Source of the DNA: Panorpa germanica
Taxonomy: Eukaryota > Arthropoda > Insecta > Mecoptera > Panorpidae
Direction of reading: 5' to 3'
Assembly: GCA_963678705.1 (NCBI GenBank)
Contig: OY783207.1
Span: 2,108,001-2,172,000 of the forward strand
Length of the DNA: 64,000 nucleotides
The notes under the pieces are model-generated. The model saw only the letters and a program-made list of their open reading frames with translations, was not told the origin of the DNA and searched no databases. The first letter of the stretch is position 1; each line of letters opens with the position of its first letter. The position numbers and the translations under genes are program-made. This document shows positions 12,732-24,326 of this stretch, one piece after another.

Positions 12732-13208
12732 ATAATGGGCTTGTGTCCTATGTCTTGTTGACAAAAACTTGTTTTGTTATGAATGCAGCCCTTTAAATTT
12801 AATGGTTTCAATACAAAGAAAAGGTGACCTTGAGTTTCCGGCTTTAAAATATCATAGTGCACTCCATTGATGGCCATCCTACCTAATAGAAATACAAAAA
12901 GGAGCAATGCCTCGTTGTAAAGTCGATCAAATAGCTTGGACACACCTGATAGAAACCGGTTTTATTGCAAAGAATTTACTACGATATAACTGCAGTAGTG
13001 GAATCTTTGCGTATTGTAATTGGAGCCTCTTCAAAAACTGGGTTAGCTATGAATGGAAAATTGTATCAATGGTTGACCTTGAGTTTTTTGTTCACGCAGT
13101 GGTTATTTTTCTCTTTAAAATAATTATTACAAATTGGTCGAGAGTTTCTATTAATTAAAATTCTGTCCCGCGAGAAGCCAATTGTATTTAGTGACAATTA
13201 TCTTCTCA
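12732..13208. repeat. Orphan family A terminus plus 477-bp unique segment
   Basis: A perfect family A end (AATGGGCTTGTGTCCTATGTCTT) begins at about 12733, but the following ~450 bp differ from all other A copies. A second A end in the same orientation begins at 13209. The unique segment contains two opposite short open frames (12695-12943 minus and 12907-13158 plus), neither with a recognisable domain. It could be part of a longer relative of family A or a remnant of nested insertion. Confidence 0.6.
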
Positions 13209-13772
13209 TAATGGGCTTGTGTCCTATGTCTTAATTTCTATAAAAGTGTACTATATATTGATAAAGTGGGTTACTAGAACCTCAAATGTCCAATTATTTT
13301 TTAACGTCTCCTTATATGTTAATAGATATTAACAATTAAAAAAGTCATTTTCTCTCTTTAATTATTAAAGGGATTCAACGTTGTACCAACGTTTATACAA
13401 TAGAGCGTAAAAGAGATATGTTCTTGAACAACCTTACAGATCATAAATCTCTGCTATATGTATTTATATATCAAAATATCAAATATTATTTATTATGTCT
13501 GCCGTAACAGGGTAAAATGAAATAAAAACCTATTATTCTTTGACTTGACTTGATTATTTCGACTACCAACAGCTACAAAACATTACCACAGCACTGACCT
13601 ACTCAACAAGTAACTGACGTTAAAATGCATTTCACGTCATACAAATATGGCCGACCATTTTAAGCGCTAAAACTACAATTCAAACTTTTAATTGCTATAT
13701 CTCCGTCAATATTTAGATATTTAATAAAATAGACACGCCAATACACATTTATTAACATCAATTTCAGTTCAA
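13209..13772 (+). mobile_element. Family A MITE, copy 2 (3'-truncated)
   Basis: It starts with the full terminal repeat and follows the family A consensus through 'acacgccaatacacatttattaacatcaatttca'. Homology then stops about 60 bp before the expected right end, so the right inverted repeat is missing. A ~50-bp internal deletion near 13490 also distinguishes it. Confidence 0.9.
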
Positions 13773-15803
13773 TTTCCATTACTTCGATATACTTTGCTTT
13801 GAGTTATAAGCAGTGTACTCTTGATTTTTAAACAACCACTTCTTATACAGGGTCACCCTTCTTCAATTATTTCTTACATAAAATATTGGTTACACTTTTA
13901 GCAATAGTGTAGGAAGTGTTGCATAGTGACAGGCGCGGTACATTGTTTTCAATAACGAAATATACATTTTTTTATTCATATAAATATAATAGACATCGGA
14001 AGTATACGATTGTGTTCGGGATTATGCTGCATAATATTTCACAGGAAAACAGGATACACCATCGTATATAGTTTGGAACTCTCCGGATGTCCTCGCCATT
14101 GATATGTGTTCCACAGCTACTATAAACAGTTGAGTACAGCACCCTGGAGGACCGGCAACCACCATACTCGTAGTCAAGAACAATGCGAACACGGTTCGAA
14201 TCACACGCGAGTATTTTGTTCTACTATGTTCTCACTTAGATACATTTTGATTATAAAATATCAAATCGGTATTAATCGATCAAGTGAAAATTATAATAAC
14301 TTGTTAAATATTTTATACGATTTTGAAGCTCCCAAAAATCATTTTGTTATACTAGAGATTAAAAAAAGATTAAAAAAACGGTAAAATATATCGCCTGTGT
14401 GATTCACACCATTATTAAGGGGATTAACACTCAGCAGGAACTCTAAAGCGAGTCCAGGTCAATGCAGAACACAGCTACGGTATTCTCTCTAGTTTTAAAG
14501 CAATAAAATGTAACGAGTGATATCCCATTCCCAGAAACCCTCTGGTTTAAAGTTTAAAAGTAGTAGTTTGTAATGTTGTAATATAAATTTCAAAATGCCA
14601 ACGGCAAATTGTAAGAAAACTTTTATTTAGAAAAAAAAAACAACTTACAAAACTAATTATTGTACTTGTATGAGATACGATAAGATACTCTTGGTACTGC
14701 TTTCAGCAATATACGTCACCAGGAAAATTACAATTATTATAATTTAGAAAAAAACGATGAATTTTTATTTTAGTTTAACATTTAAAAGATGTTGACGGAT
14801 TACTTGCTTGCACTTCCATGTTTAAGCGATGATAAAATGTAATACCACTAAATGAATTCAACCATCAATGAAAAATATTTCTCACACCTGTTCATCGCAC
14901 CCATTGGTTAGTCGAGCCGGTTACCAACCAAACGTTTTTGAGTGTGTATGGGGCCTTTCAACATTGGAATGGGATTTACTCTGACACTACAATCTCCTTC
15001 ATATGCTATTCAGCATAGTTACAACACGCTGAAGCGGATAATGTGGACGTGGACACACAACAGACAGACAGACGTACATATATCTCAATGCGTACAATGG
15101 TTTGGAGAGAAATCTCCTGAATGTTGAAATCTGAATCTCCGAAATATTCTATAGCGTCAATGACAACGGCAACCACCAACTTGGACTATGGACAGCAAGC
15201 AAAGGATAAGACCATCAAGGATAAACATAAAGTGGTCTCGTCTCGCGTTGGTTCAATGTAAAGCTGCCAGAATATTATGAATACTGAGATAAAATTGTGG
15301 ACCACTGAAGGTGGACATTTTTTATTGAATTCTCAGTGAATTTATCATATTTCATAAAATATTATTAGTTGGAAGAAGTTTCATGATATATTCTTCGAGA
15401 CTTTTGTGATATTGATTTCATACTTTTAAGTAATTAAAGCAGTACGTATTCTAATTTACTTTTACTTATATCAGAATTTAGCCATGTTTGTTAAGGGTTT
15501 CTAAAATATAAAGTCTTTTAGAAATGCTGTTATTTAAAGGGACTTCCAACATTTTAAATCTACAGAAACACTCAATATTTTTCTTGAAGAGTGGTATATT
15601 TTATTCAAAGTAAAAATTCTGAGGTTAGTATTGGAACAACTTCTGCCGAATGTTGTTGTATGTTAACAGGAAAACTGGTGCATAATTTAAAATGACTAAT
15701 GCATATATACCTAAACCAAATCAAGGTTAAATAAGATATTAAACAAGGTGTCTTAAATAACTTTTTTCTTTTTAACTTCCACGCGTTATCAATTGCATTT
15801 AGT
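13773..15803. other. Noncoding stretch
   Basis: No recognised gene. It has an A-run at 14631-14640 and scattered 60-90-codon frames of random character. Confidence 0.45.
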
Positions 15804-16440
15804 CAGTGGCGTAGCTACCGTTGTATCTGACGTATCAATGATACGAGGCCCCTGATCTACAGCGCCCTCAAACGTGTGTAATCAAAAATTCTTCAATTTC
15901 TTCACTATTTGAAATAAATAATCCTGTTTCTATAGCTCATCAGTATGAAATTAATGACTTACAGAAATTTTGCATTTTGCAAAGTAATCTTTTGAATAGA
16001 CTGAGGCAGCCTCTGTACCTAAGTAATATGTTGGAAGTATTACAACTGGAGAAGCTCTTATCTTTTTCAAACGAAATAATAAAAAAGTATGCAGGAAAAC
16101 TGTCTGCTAAATACAGTAAGGACATGCCAGTTGATCTTTATAAACAATTAGTTGCTTTGAAAACATGCTTAAAATCTGAAATTCAGAAAACTCTTTCCAT
16201 TAAGGAACTTTTGCTGAGAAAATTCAATAGCCTTGCATCCAGTTTTGCGGAGGTAATAACAGCATGCTTTCTTTCATTCTTGATCCTTCCGGTTACAACT
16301 GCAACAGCAGAAGGAAGTTTTTCGAAATTAAAACTGATAACAAATTATCTAAGGACTTCTATGGAACAGGAAGGCTATCACAATTATCACTATTGTCTAT
16401 AGAGACAGAAAATCTGGGAGTCTGGGCTATTTTATATTTA
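15804..16440 (+). pseudogene. hAT transposase remnant (ZMYM1-like), internally deleted
   Basis: An open frame from about 15850 to 16402 encodes a C-terminal hAT transposase region. It contains LLRKFNSL and the hallmark dimerisation motif LPVTTATAEGSFSKLKLI followed by NYLRTSMEQE. hAT transposases cut and paste DNA; this C-terminal region mediates dimerisation. Directly after MEQE a one-base frameshift moves the expected continuation (RLSQLSLLSIETE) into another frame, so the gene is dead. The end-like motif CAGTGGCGTAGCTAC at 15804 lies only ~50 bp before the frame, so the N-terminal and catalytic core are deleted. No matching right end is seen. Confidence 0.85.
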
Positions 16441-17484
16441 AATACTTTTGAAAACTATTTGTGCACATCTCTAGTCATAACTATTGTTAAAGATCCATAT
16501 GTTTTTACCTAGCCATATTTAAATAACATAGCAATAAGCCCAAATTAGATAAACTAAGAAAGTAACTTTGATTGATTACTATTTCAACCATGATTGGAAG
16601 TGCTAAGTTGATTATGTGCGCTATGAAGTGACGCTTTGTTGCAAGTACACAACGAACAATTAATCTCTTCACGGCCAGTGTATATCTAGTTAGTGTTCAC
16701 TGTCGTAGTGTCGTCACAATACAAATGTGTTACTCAGTTAGATCAGCTGAAAAGGAATGTGACCAGAACTGGGCGACTGTTAGCCTATGCAAACTCATTG
16801 CAGATACATTCCTATCGTGGACATACAGACCAGAGACAATGCCCAGAGAATATGTACACAACATGCATCAAGGTACATGAATACACTGGGGTATATTCAT
16901 ATAGAGCGACGTGGGACAATAGTCAATCCATAGTCCCAGCATCTACCATCCGATCCGACATTACGTTATGGGTGATAGATAGGCTTACATACTGGGCTAT
17001 GTACTGTGCATACAACATGTGCATTTGTACATGGACTGCAACGTATCGTACAACGCTAAACACTATCATACAATTATATTAATGGTCCAGAAAATTTTGA
17101 TTCCTTGTTTTACCATCCGAGGCGAATGTTTTGACGTATATGTTGCGGTTAACCAAATATTGGTACCACTGTGCAGTAATAACTGAACTCTACATACATG
17201 TAAAATTGTTGTGGCTGTTAAATTCATATCAATTTACAAATTGTAATTATTATTTCATTTTGGTAAATAATGTGTTCGAAATACATTAGCTATGTTCTTC
17301 CTCTTTATATTTTAAGTACCAATCTTTTGTTTGATTTGTATTTAAGCTAAAGAAACATTAACTAAAGATGTTTCATTCAAATTTAAGTAAGAAACTATGG
17401 TTAGAAATAAGTCCCATAAAATTATATCGACTTAAAACTTATATGGTTAAAACTTTTATACTAAATTTTTGTTAAGTGATTCAA
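16441..17484. other. Noncoding stretch, then LINE tail
   Basis: A 129-codon plus-strand frame at 16693-17082 shows no domain and is judged chance. From about 17400 the sequence resembles the tail of the LINE fragment at 56110-56365 (shared 'actaaatttttgttaagtgattcaaaa'). That tail is interrupted by the family A copy at 17485. Confidence 0.55.
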
Positions 17485-18105
17485 AATGGGCTTGTGTCTT
17501 AATTTTTTAGTGGTCGATTTTTCAATTGTTGATTGAAATTGATGTTAATAAATGTGTATTGGCGTGTCTATTTTATTAAATATCTAAATATTGATGGAGA
17601 TATAGCAATTAAAAGTTTCAATTGTAGTTTTAGCGCTAGAAATGGTCGGCCATATTTGTATGACGAGAAATGCATTTTAACGTCAGTTATTTGTTGAGTA
17701 GGTCAGTGCTATGGTAATGTTTTGTAGCTGTTTGTAGTCGAAATAATCAAGTCAAGTCAAAGAATAATGAGTTTTTGTTTTATTTAACCCTGTTACGGCA
17801 GACATAATATTGGAATTTTAATGTTCCTTGAAACAGCTGTAAATAATATTTGATTTTTTGATATATAAATACATATAGCAGAGATTTGTGAGCTGTAAGG
17901 TTGGTAACGTTACACAAGGATTGTGATATCACATGCACTTGGAATGTGTACAACGTTGAATCCCTTTAATAATTAAAGAGACAAAATGACTTTTTTAATT
18001 GTAAATATCTCTTAACATATAAGGAGTTATTAAAAAATAATTAAACATTTGAGGTTCTAGTAACCCACTTTATCAATATATAGTACACTTTTATAGAAAT
18101 TAAGA
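17485..18105 (-). mobile_element. Family A MITE, copy 3 (reverse, one end worn)
   Basis: The left edge carries the terminal repeat AATGGGCTTGTGTC. The interior is the reverse complement of the A consensus, ending at 'ttatagaaattaaga'. The last ~18 bp of the outer repeat are replaced by unrelated AT-rich sequence. It sits inside a LINE 3' tail. Confidence 0.9.
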
Positions 18106-19421
18106 TGTAATGTATTATTTAAATATTTAGATATTTAATACTAAAATAGAATTATAAATGTTATGTTAAATATATCTAGAAATTGTTTGATGGTGGCTTT
18201 GGTGAATTAAACTTTCATATGAATATAAGAATGCAGTTTTCTAATCCTCATCTGTGATGCAACAAGCGCCATCTGAATGCACCATTACTTACAGCTTTAT
18301 TGCATTAACCTATTGCAGCTGATCTTGTCTTAAAGTACGTCTTTGTGAAAGTAGATTCACATGTCTTTCCTCGTCTCCTCGCGTGGAATCTCCGCATAAT
18401 CACATTACTCTGGATTCACTCGCAGAGCTGCTACTGGCACAAGTTGACACTCTAAGGGAGATGAAAGATCTTATGCTTATTTGTAAAGATCATAAACTCG
18501 AAGTGCTTTAAAGTAACTCTCAATTAACAACGAAACTTTGAAATAATTCCAAATCCAATAGTTGCAATTGTTTTACAATACATTAATATGGAAATTGGTA
18601 AAACACTATTACTTTGCTAAGATTTAAACCAAAGAATTCCTATTGCATGAACTTCATTTTTGAAAGAACACAGTCGTTATTTTGAGCAAGAACTTAGGCC
18701 ATTATTTTGTAACTTTTTCTCCGACGATATGTGTCATGAATTGGACTAGTATGATATTCATTTGTTCGATAATGTTTCAAGGAAAAACTAAAAGTGATTT
18801 TTTGTATGGTATGCTTTTTACTATGTGCGCAAATGCCTTTTGTTTGCTGATTGTCAAATTGTGAAATAATTTATTGAAATTTGGTCTTGTCAGTCAATTA
18901 CAAATAAATGTTATCTATATTTGTAGACACCCTGTATTGGAATAGCTGTATTATGTTGCATGTATTGTATTTTATAATAAATCCACAAAATCATTTCTTT
19001 TTTCATGGCGGTGCTTTACGATTATCACATAATGTGCAATAAACATAAAAAATATTATAAAATGTGATGACTAAAATAAAATATGCAATTTATTTATATA
19101 TTTTTGGTTGTTATTAAAATATCTAAAAATCCAATTTTGCTGCACATAAATTTTGTTATTGCTCATATCATTTATGAATCTGAATATAATTTTAATAGAT
19201 ATTCGTTTTATAGGATCATAGCAGCAGAATGTTACAAGTATATCTAAATGAAAAGTTTCTACCAAATCGGACAGGTAGTTCTGATTTGGTAGGACTCTTT
19301 GTCTATTAAAATGTAGAAGGAACTGTAGGAATTACACTCTATTAGTTGTTCCGAACATGATGTATATATTTACCATAAACAATAATAATATCAAGAACGA
19401 ACATTCAATAAAAACAGAAAT
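18106..19421. other. LINE tail remnant and noncoding sequence
   Basis: The first ~100 bp (to 'gtttgatggtggcttt' at about 18203) continue the LINE tail interrupted by MITE A. The remainder is AT-rich, with no exon recognised before the 3' end of the CBM39 gene. Confidence 0.5.
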
Positions 19422-19427
19422 TTTATT
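19422..19427 (-). promoter_or_regulatory. Polyadenylation signal AATAAA
   Basis: The plus strand reads tttatt, giving AATAAA on the minus strand about 82 bp past the stop codon of the CBM39 gene's last exon. Position and sequence fit a poly(A) signal for that transcript. Confidence 0.6.
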
Positions 19428-19508
19428 AACTGAAAAAAGGTCAACTTAAAATTCTATCTAAAAATTCACAAAGTACTTTAACGATATAAAAGAATACATC
19501 TGGACATG

Positions 19509-20083
19509 TTATGACAGCTCTTCTTGCGTTGGAGCCTTAAACCTGACATCAATTGAAGGTTCTTCTTCTTCCACGTTGTAGCTTTCCAACTTCAGCTTGG
19601 ACGATTTAAGCAGCTTCCTTGCTTGAGCCAACAACTTCAGTTTATTCTCGAAAGAGTTTACCGTAAATACAATATTACCATCCGTAGTTCTGTATGCAGA
19701 AAGAACTTTGATTGTTTCGTCCGAAACATTCAACTTCTCCGTTATGAAGGTCCTAGCAGCAGCTGGAGGATCTTCCCCTGCTGGTACCTTTCCAGACAGC
19801 AGCAGCATGCTGTTATCAGTTGTGTTCATCTCGTGAAGAAGTTCCGTTTGAAGCTCTCTAACTCCCTCCAGTTCTTTCGTCAGCTTGATAACCTCGCTTT
19901 CAAGATTTGCCAGTTCTGTTTTGGTATGGTTCACTTGGATGTACAACATCTGCATGTCTTTCGGGTCGCAGGGTACTGGAGAAGGGTGCGGGGATGTGTG
20001 GGGGACATCTGCATGAGTTACAGGGGCCTCGGATGTTGTATGATGGTGATGAGTGCTGTGGTCGTCATCATTAGGGATCAGTT
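19509..20083 (-). CDS. Terminal exon of CBM39 secreted protein: linker, coiled coil, ORF1/FP-like domain
   Basis: This is the last exon, beginning after a good acceptor (ctctttgttgcag, minus strand) and ending at TAA (19509-19511). It starts with two bases of a split codon, which joins in frame to the phase-1 donors of both CBM39 first exons and gives a Glu codon. The encoded 191 residues fall into four parts: an Asp/His/Thr/Pro-rich linker (about 5-40, including HHHH), a leucine-heptad coiled coil (about 43-87), a folded-looking domain (about 93-167, with FITEKLNV, SAYR, IVFTVNSF and ARKLLK), and an acidic tail. The last domain resembles the C-terminal domain of insect LINE ORF1 and FP25K-type proteins by pattern only. 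NHT, NTT and NVS are potential N-glycosylation sites, fitting secretion. No GH16 glucanase-like sequence is present, unlike typical GNBPs. The exon reading is strong; the domain assignment is tentative. Confidence 0.85.
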
Positions 20084-20174
20084 CTGCAACAAAGAGATAT
20101 TTAACGTTACTACACAAATAAAACATGAGCAATTAAACAAATAATGAATTGTCGGAGCTAAAGTCTCATTCCCA

Positions 20175-20578
20175 CTCACTGTTTCGATATTTAATTTACT
20201 GTTTTTATTTAATATTGTAATTTAGATTTCCGGTTTTCGTTTAAGCATTTCTTGTCACATTCGTGTTTCAATTTGAGTTTAGTTAATTTAGTTGGTGCGT
20301 ATGCAATTGTATGTGAAATAATTAAAATAGCTATTTTTAATAACAATTAGTAATATAAATTGTTTTCACTTCTATATTTTTCAAAAACTGACATTAAACT
20401 TCTTTTAAAAGTAAATTCTACTGCATTTTGACAGATTGACACATTTTGGAGGCTATAATATAATATAGTTTTTCTTAAAACATTGAAAACTTAAAAATTA
20501 AATTAAATTAAAAATGGTACTGTGAATAACTACGCGTATTGCCATATGCTAAACAATTTAAATTAAATACAAAATTAA
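20175..20578 (+). repeat. Family F interspersed repeat, copy 1
   Basis: A ~405-bp block shared with 36132-36576 and 44428-44880. It starts 'ctcactgttt', contains 'ttagttggtgcgtatgca' and 'gttttcacttctatatttttc', and ends 'acgcgtattgccatatgc'. No inverted ends or coding frame are visible, so the class is unknown. This copy lies in the CBM39 gene intron, about 90 bp from the splice acceptor. Confidence 0.85.
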
Positions 20579-21204
20579 AAGTGTAAACCTTGACTTTATT
20601 TTCGTAGTAATGTGTTAAAAAGAGATGGAAGATTTTTGTAATGCATTTTCTGTAAGAATTTTTACGTTTCACTTCTTTATATTTCTTAGACCACACTGCA
20701 ACCCCTATTCCATGGTTCCACCCACCCTTTACCCTGTTGTATTTCCATCAGTTCCCTTGTGCTATACTTGTAACCCCTTGTCATATTTGAATATTCTGCA
20801 CTCTGTTATATGTATGTATATATTTTTATTCTTGTACTACGTGTTTTATTTTAAGATAGTAAAAATTCTTTGATATTTATTTTCAAATTGGATCAGCACT
20901 GTTGAAAAGAATGTTGATGATTTCTTGTTACTAGTATCTTCTTTATTTAATGACTAACGGATAAGCCTGTTGGTGGTATTCACGTAAATGTACCAAAAAA
21001 CGTTTATGACAAATAAGTGTGTGTACGAAGTTCGTACACTGACATATAGATGGTAGTACTATTTACAAATCTATAGATTTTTAGATAGTACCAAACTTCA
21101 AACGATATGTATCAAAATTTGAAGACATTCCAAACATTAGTTTATGATTTACAGTGTTTTTAGTGACGCTACTTTTTTAGTGTTCAAAACAATAGACAAA
21201 TCTT
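20579..21204. other. Intronic noncoding sequence
   Basis: AT-rich sequence within the CBM39 gene intron (20084-24326 for the nearer first exon). No additional exon is recognised. Confidence 0.5.
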
Positions 21205-21843
21205 AATGGGCTTGTGTCCTATGTCTTAATTTCTATAAAAGTGTACTATATATTGATAAAGTGGGTTACTAGAACCTCAAATGTCCAATTATTTTTTAAT
21301 AACTCCTTATATGTTAAGAGATATTATCAATTAAAAAAGTCATTTTGTCTCTTTAATTATTAAAGGGATTCAACGTATTACTCATTCCAAGTGCATGTGA
21401 CATCACAATCCTTGTGTAAGGTTGCCAACCTTATATATCATAAATCTCTGCTATATGTATTTATATATCAAAATATCAAATATTATTTACAGCTATTTCA
21501 AGGAACAACCAAATTTCAATATTATGTCTGCCGTAACAGGGTTAAATAAAATAAAAACTTATTATTCTTTGATTTGACTTGATTATTTGACTATCAACAG
21601 CTACAAAATATTACCACAGCACTGACCTACTCAACAAATAACTGACGTTAACATGCATTTCACGTCATACAAATATGGCCGACCATTTCTAGCGCTAAAA
21701 CTACAATTCAAACTTTTAATTGCTATATCTCCGTCAATATTTAGATATTTATTAAAATAGACACGCCAATACACATTTATTAACATCAATTTCAATCAGC
21801 AATTGAAAAATCGACCACTAAAAAATGAGGATACAAGCCCATT
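21205..21843 (+). mobile_element. Family A MITE, copy 4 (full length)
   Basis: Both terminal repeats are present; the right one carries a single change (gatacaag for gacacaag). The interior is close to consensus over 639 bp. It lies in the intron of the minus-strand CBM39 gene. Confidence 0.93.
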
Positions 21844-22379
21844 GCATATGTTTTTTTATGTGAAATAGCTTTGCTTGAACGTTGCAAGATCCTCAATGCA
21901 GTTACAGTTTTAAATCTAAATGCATAAAATAATTTTACAAAAAACTTTTTCTTGTATTTTTGAATAGTTGAAAATAACTCTGTATTGTTGATGTAGTATC
22001 ATGAGCTTTGTGAACGCGAATCGAGCTTCGTAGGCTGAATCACTGACTGAATGTACAAATCCACTACAGCAATCATATTTCTGTTCTCAATACAATTGAA
22101 TACCGTAGTTACATAAAGAAAAATGAGAAAAATCATTCAGAAAATAACAAATTGATATATATTTCCATTTCGCCTTTATATTACAAAACAGATTGCACAG
22201 AGAAAATCGTATAACGTACGATAGCATGACGTTTCTCTATTTTACAACGGACATACTTGAAAAGTATACGTCACATGCTTCAACGCTTTTGTTTTTACCA
22301 TGGAATTATAAAAGAATCAAACGTTGTTATCATTTATTTTCGGCTAAGTCGAACTTAAGACCAAAATCAGGTGTAATAT
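21844..22379. other. Intronic noncoding sequence
   Basis: AT-rich. The open frame at 22193-22396 runs into a MITE and is not a gene. Confidence 0.5.
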
Positions 22380-22874
22380 TAGATATTAACAATTAAAAAA
22401 GTCATTTTGTCTCTTTAGTTATTAAAGGGATTCAACGTTATATACATTCCAAATAGTTATTAACCTTAGAGCTCATAAATCTTTGCATTATGTATTTATA
22501 AAATATCAAATATTATTTACAGCTATTTCAAGGAACAATACAATTTCAATATTATGTCTGCCGTAACAGGGTTAAATAAAATAAAAACTTATTATTCTTT
22601 GACTGGACTTGATTATTTGACTACCAACAGCTACAGAACATTACAACAGCACTGACCTATTCAACAAATAACTGACGTATACAATGCATTTCACGTCATA
22701 CAAATACGGCCGACCATTTCTTGCGCTAAAACTACAATTCAAACTTTTAATTGCTATATCTCCGTCAATATTTAGATATTTAATAAAATAGACACGCCAA
22801 TACACATTTATTAACATTAATTTCAATCAACAATTGAAAAATCGACCACTAAAAAATGAGGACACAAGCCCATT
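22380..22874 (+). mobile_element. Family A MITE, copy 5 (5'-truncated)
   Basis: Homology to family A begins internally at 'agatattaacaattaaaaaa' and continues to an intact right end (acacaagcccatt). About 140 bp of the left side are missing. It is in the CBM39 gene intron. Confidence 0.9.
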
Positions 22875-24326
22875 TGTTTCGCAATAAATTTCCAAAATAG
22901 GACAATGTCAAATAAGATAACCCAATTGACTGGAAATATAACTACCATCTCTAGTGGAAGCGTCAGTTTTATTTCATTATATTGAGGTTAAAAAACCAAG
23001 GTTTATTGACGTTAAAAATGAATTGTGACGTAACACATCTGACGTAATCAATTTATATTTTATTTAACACCGCTGCAACATGTTACTGTCAATATAGAAA
23101 TCAAAATTACAACCAGCATACGTGATTTCAGTTTAAAACGAATATATATATATAAAAAAAAAACATTTTATGAAGCACGTAACTCCTCCCCTTTCTGCTC
23201 AGCTCAGAAACCAACCCAACTCACTTAAAATTGCTACGTTAGGCCAAGGCACGTTACGAAGACATGTTAACTAAAATAGAGATTACGTGTCAATCTGTCA
23301 TACATTGTGATTTAAATTCTTTTTATAATAAATTGAAAATGGTCTTTGCTTTATACACGAGTATTTCGAAAGGTGACTGATGAACGGATTCATGTGAATA
23401 GTGGTGAGTGAGTGAGAGGGGCGGAAGGGGGTGGTTGATAACGTAACGTACTATGGAAAGCTGTCACAAATTCTTGGAAAAACTGAAAATATCCCAAAAT
23501 ATAAACGCCTACGTATATCTTCGTTTAGTTTCCTTTACTGATTGCTGCTGTATTGGATCATAAATATATTTTATTAAATATAAAGTCGGTTTACCAAATC
23601 TTAAAGAAAGTTTAACTGAATGTAAATAATCTTTAAAAATCTACGAATTCGTCGATACTATAATGTATGTTAAAAAGCAATTTTACGAAATGCAAGTAAG
23701 GTTTCCTATTAGGCACAGTTCAATAAAACACGAACAAAAACTTGTTTTTCTGAACAAAAACACCAATGTTTACACCAAAGAGACAGTTCTTAAAACATTT
23801 TTGTCTTTAAAAACTGTTTTAGTAAACAAAACACATTCTCATCTGGAGTCGTTAAAATCAAAGGAAAACACGTTTGTTGTTGTTTTATAGTCTGCTTGGT
23901 TTATACACGTAGTATTGTTTTTTGGGAGCATTTGCGCTTGTCAGTTGTTGTTTATCATGTTTATAATATTTATGGGACACACAGAAAAACACTCTGTTGA
24001 CAAAAAACCAGTCTGTTAAGTGTGATCAATCTGTTTTCGAAAAACAGGACTGTTTTAAAATAAAACAAAACATGTGCATGCGCTAAAAACTGAGGTGTTG
24101 TGTGCACATATTTATTCCCTTCCCTTTCTTTCGGGCTGTGTACCCTTACCTTAGGAAAAAATTACTATCAGGAATATGATCGCCGCCTAATTATTATGCA
24201 ACAGTTAATACATGACAATATTTTAACATACAAAACTTGATTAGAAAGAAGACTTCAAGGTCATAAGTCATTTACTTTTATTTATGTGTGTGTGTGTGTG
24301 TGTGTTTGTCACTTATGATAAAATAC
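22875..24326. other. Intronic noncoding sequence with (TG)n
   Basis: Remainder of the CBM39 intron next to the nearer first exon. A TG microsatellite lies at about 24285-24305, only ~20 bp from the splice donor. The ORF at 23663-23890 is Lys/Val-rich, without a recognised domain. Confidence 0.5.

Noticed and set aside
16693-17082. 129-codon plus-strand frame
   Set aside because: No motif, high Thr/Tyr/Cys composition as in chance frames, no copies or flanking signals.
19623-20144. 173-codon plus-strand frame
   Set aside because: It is the antisense shadow of the CBM39 gene's terminal exon.
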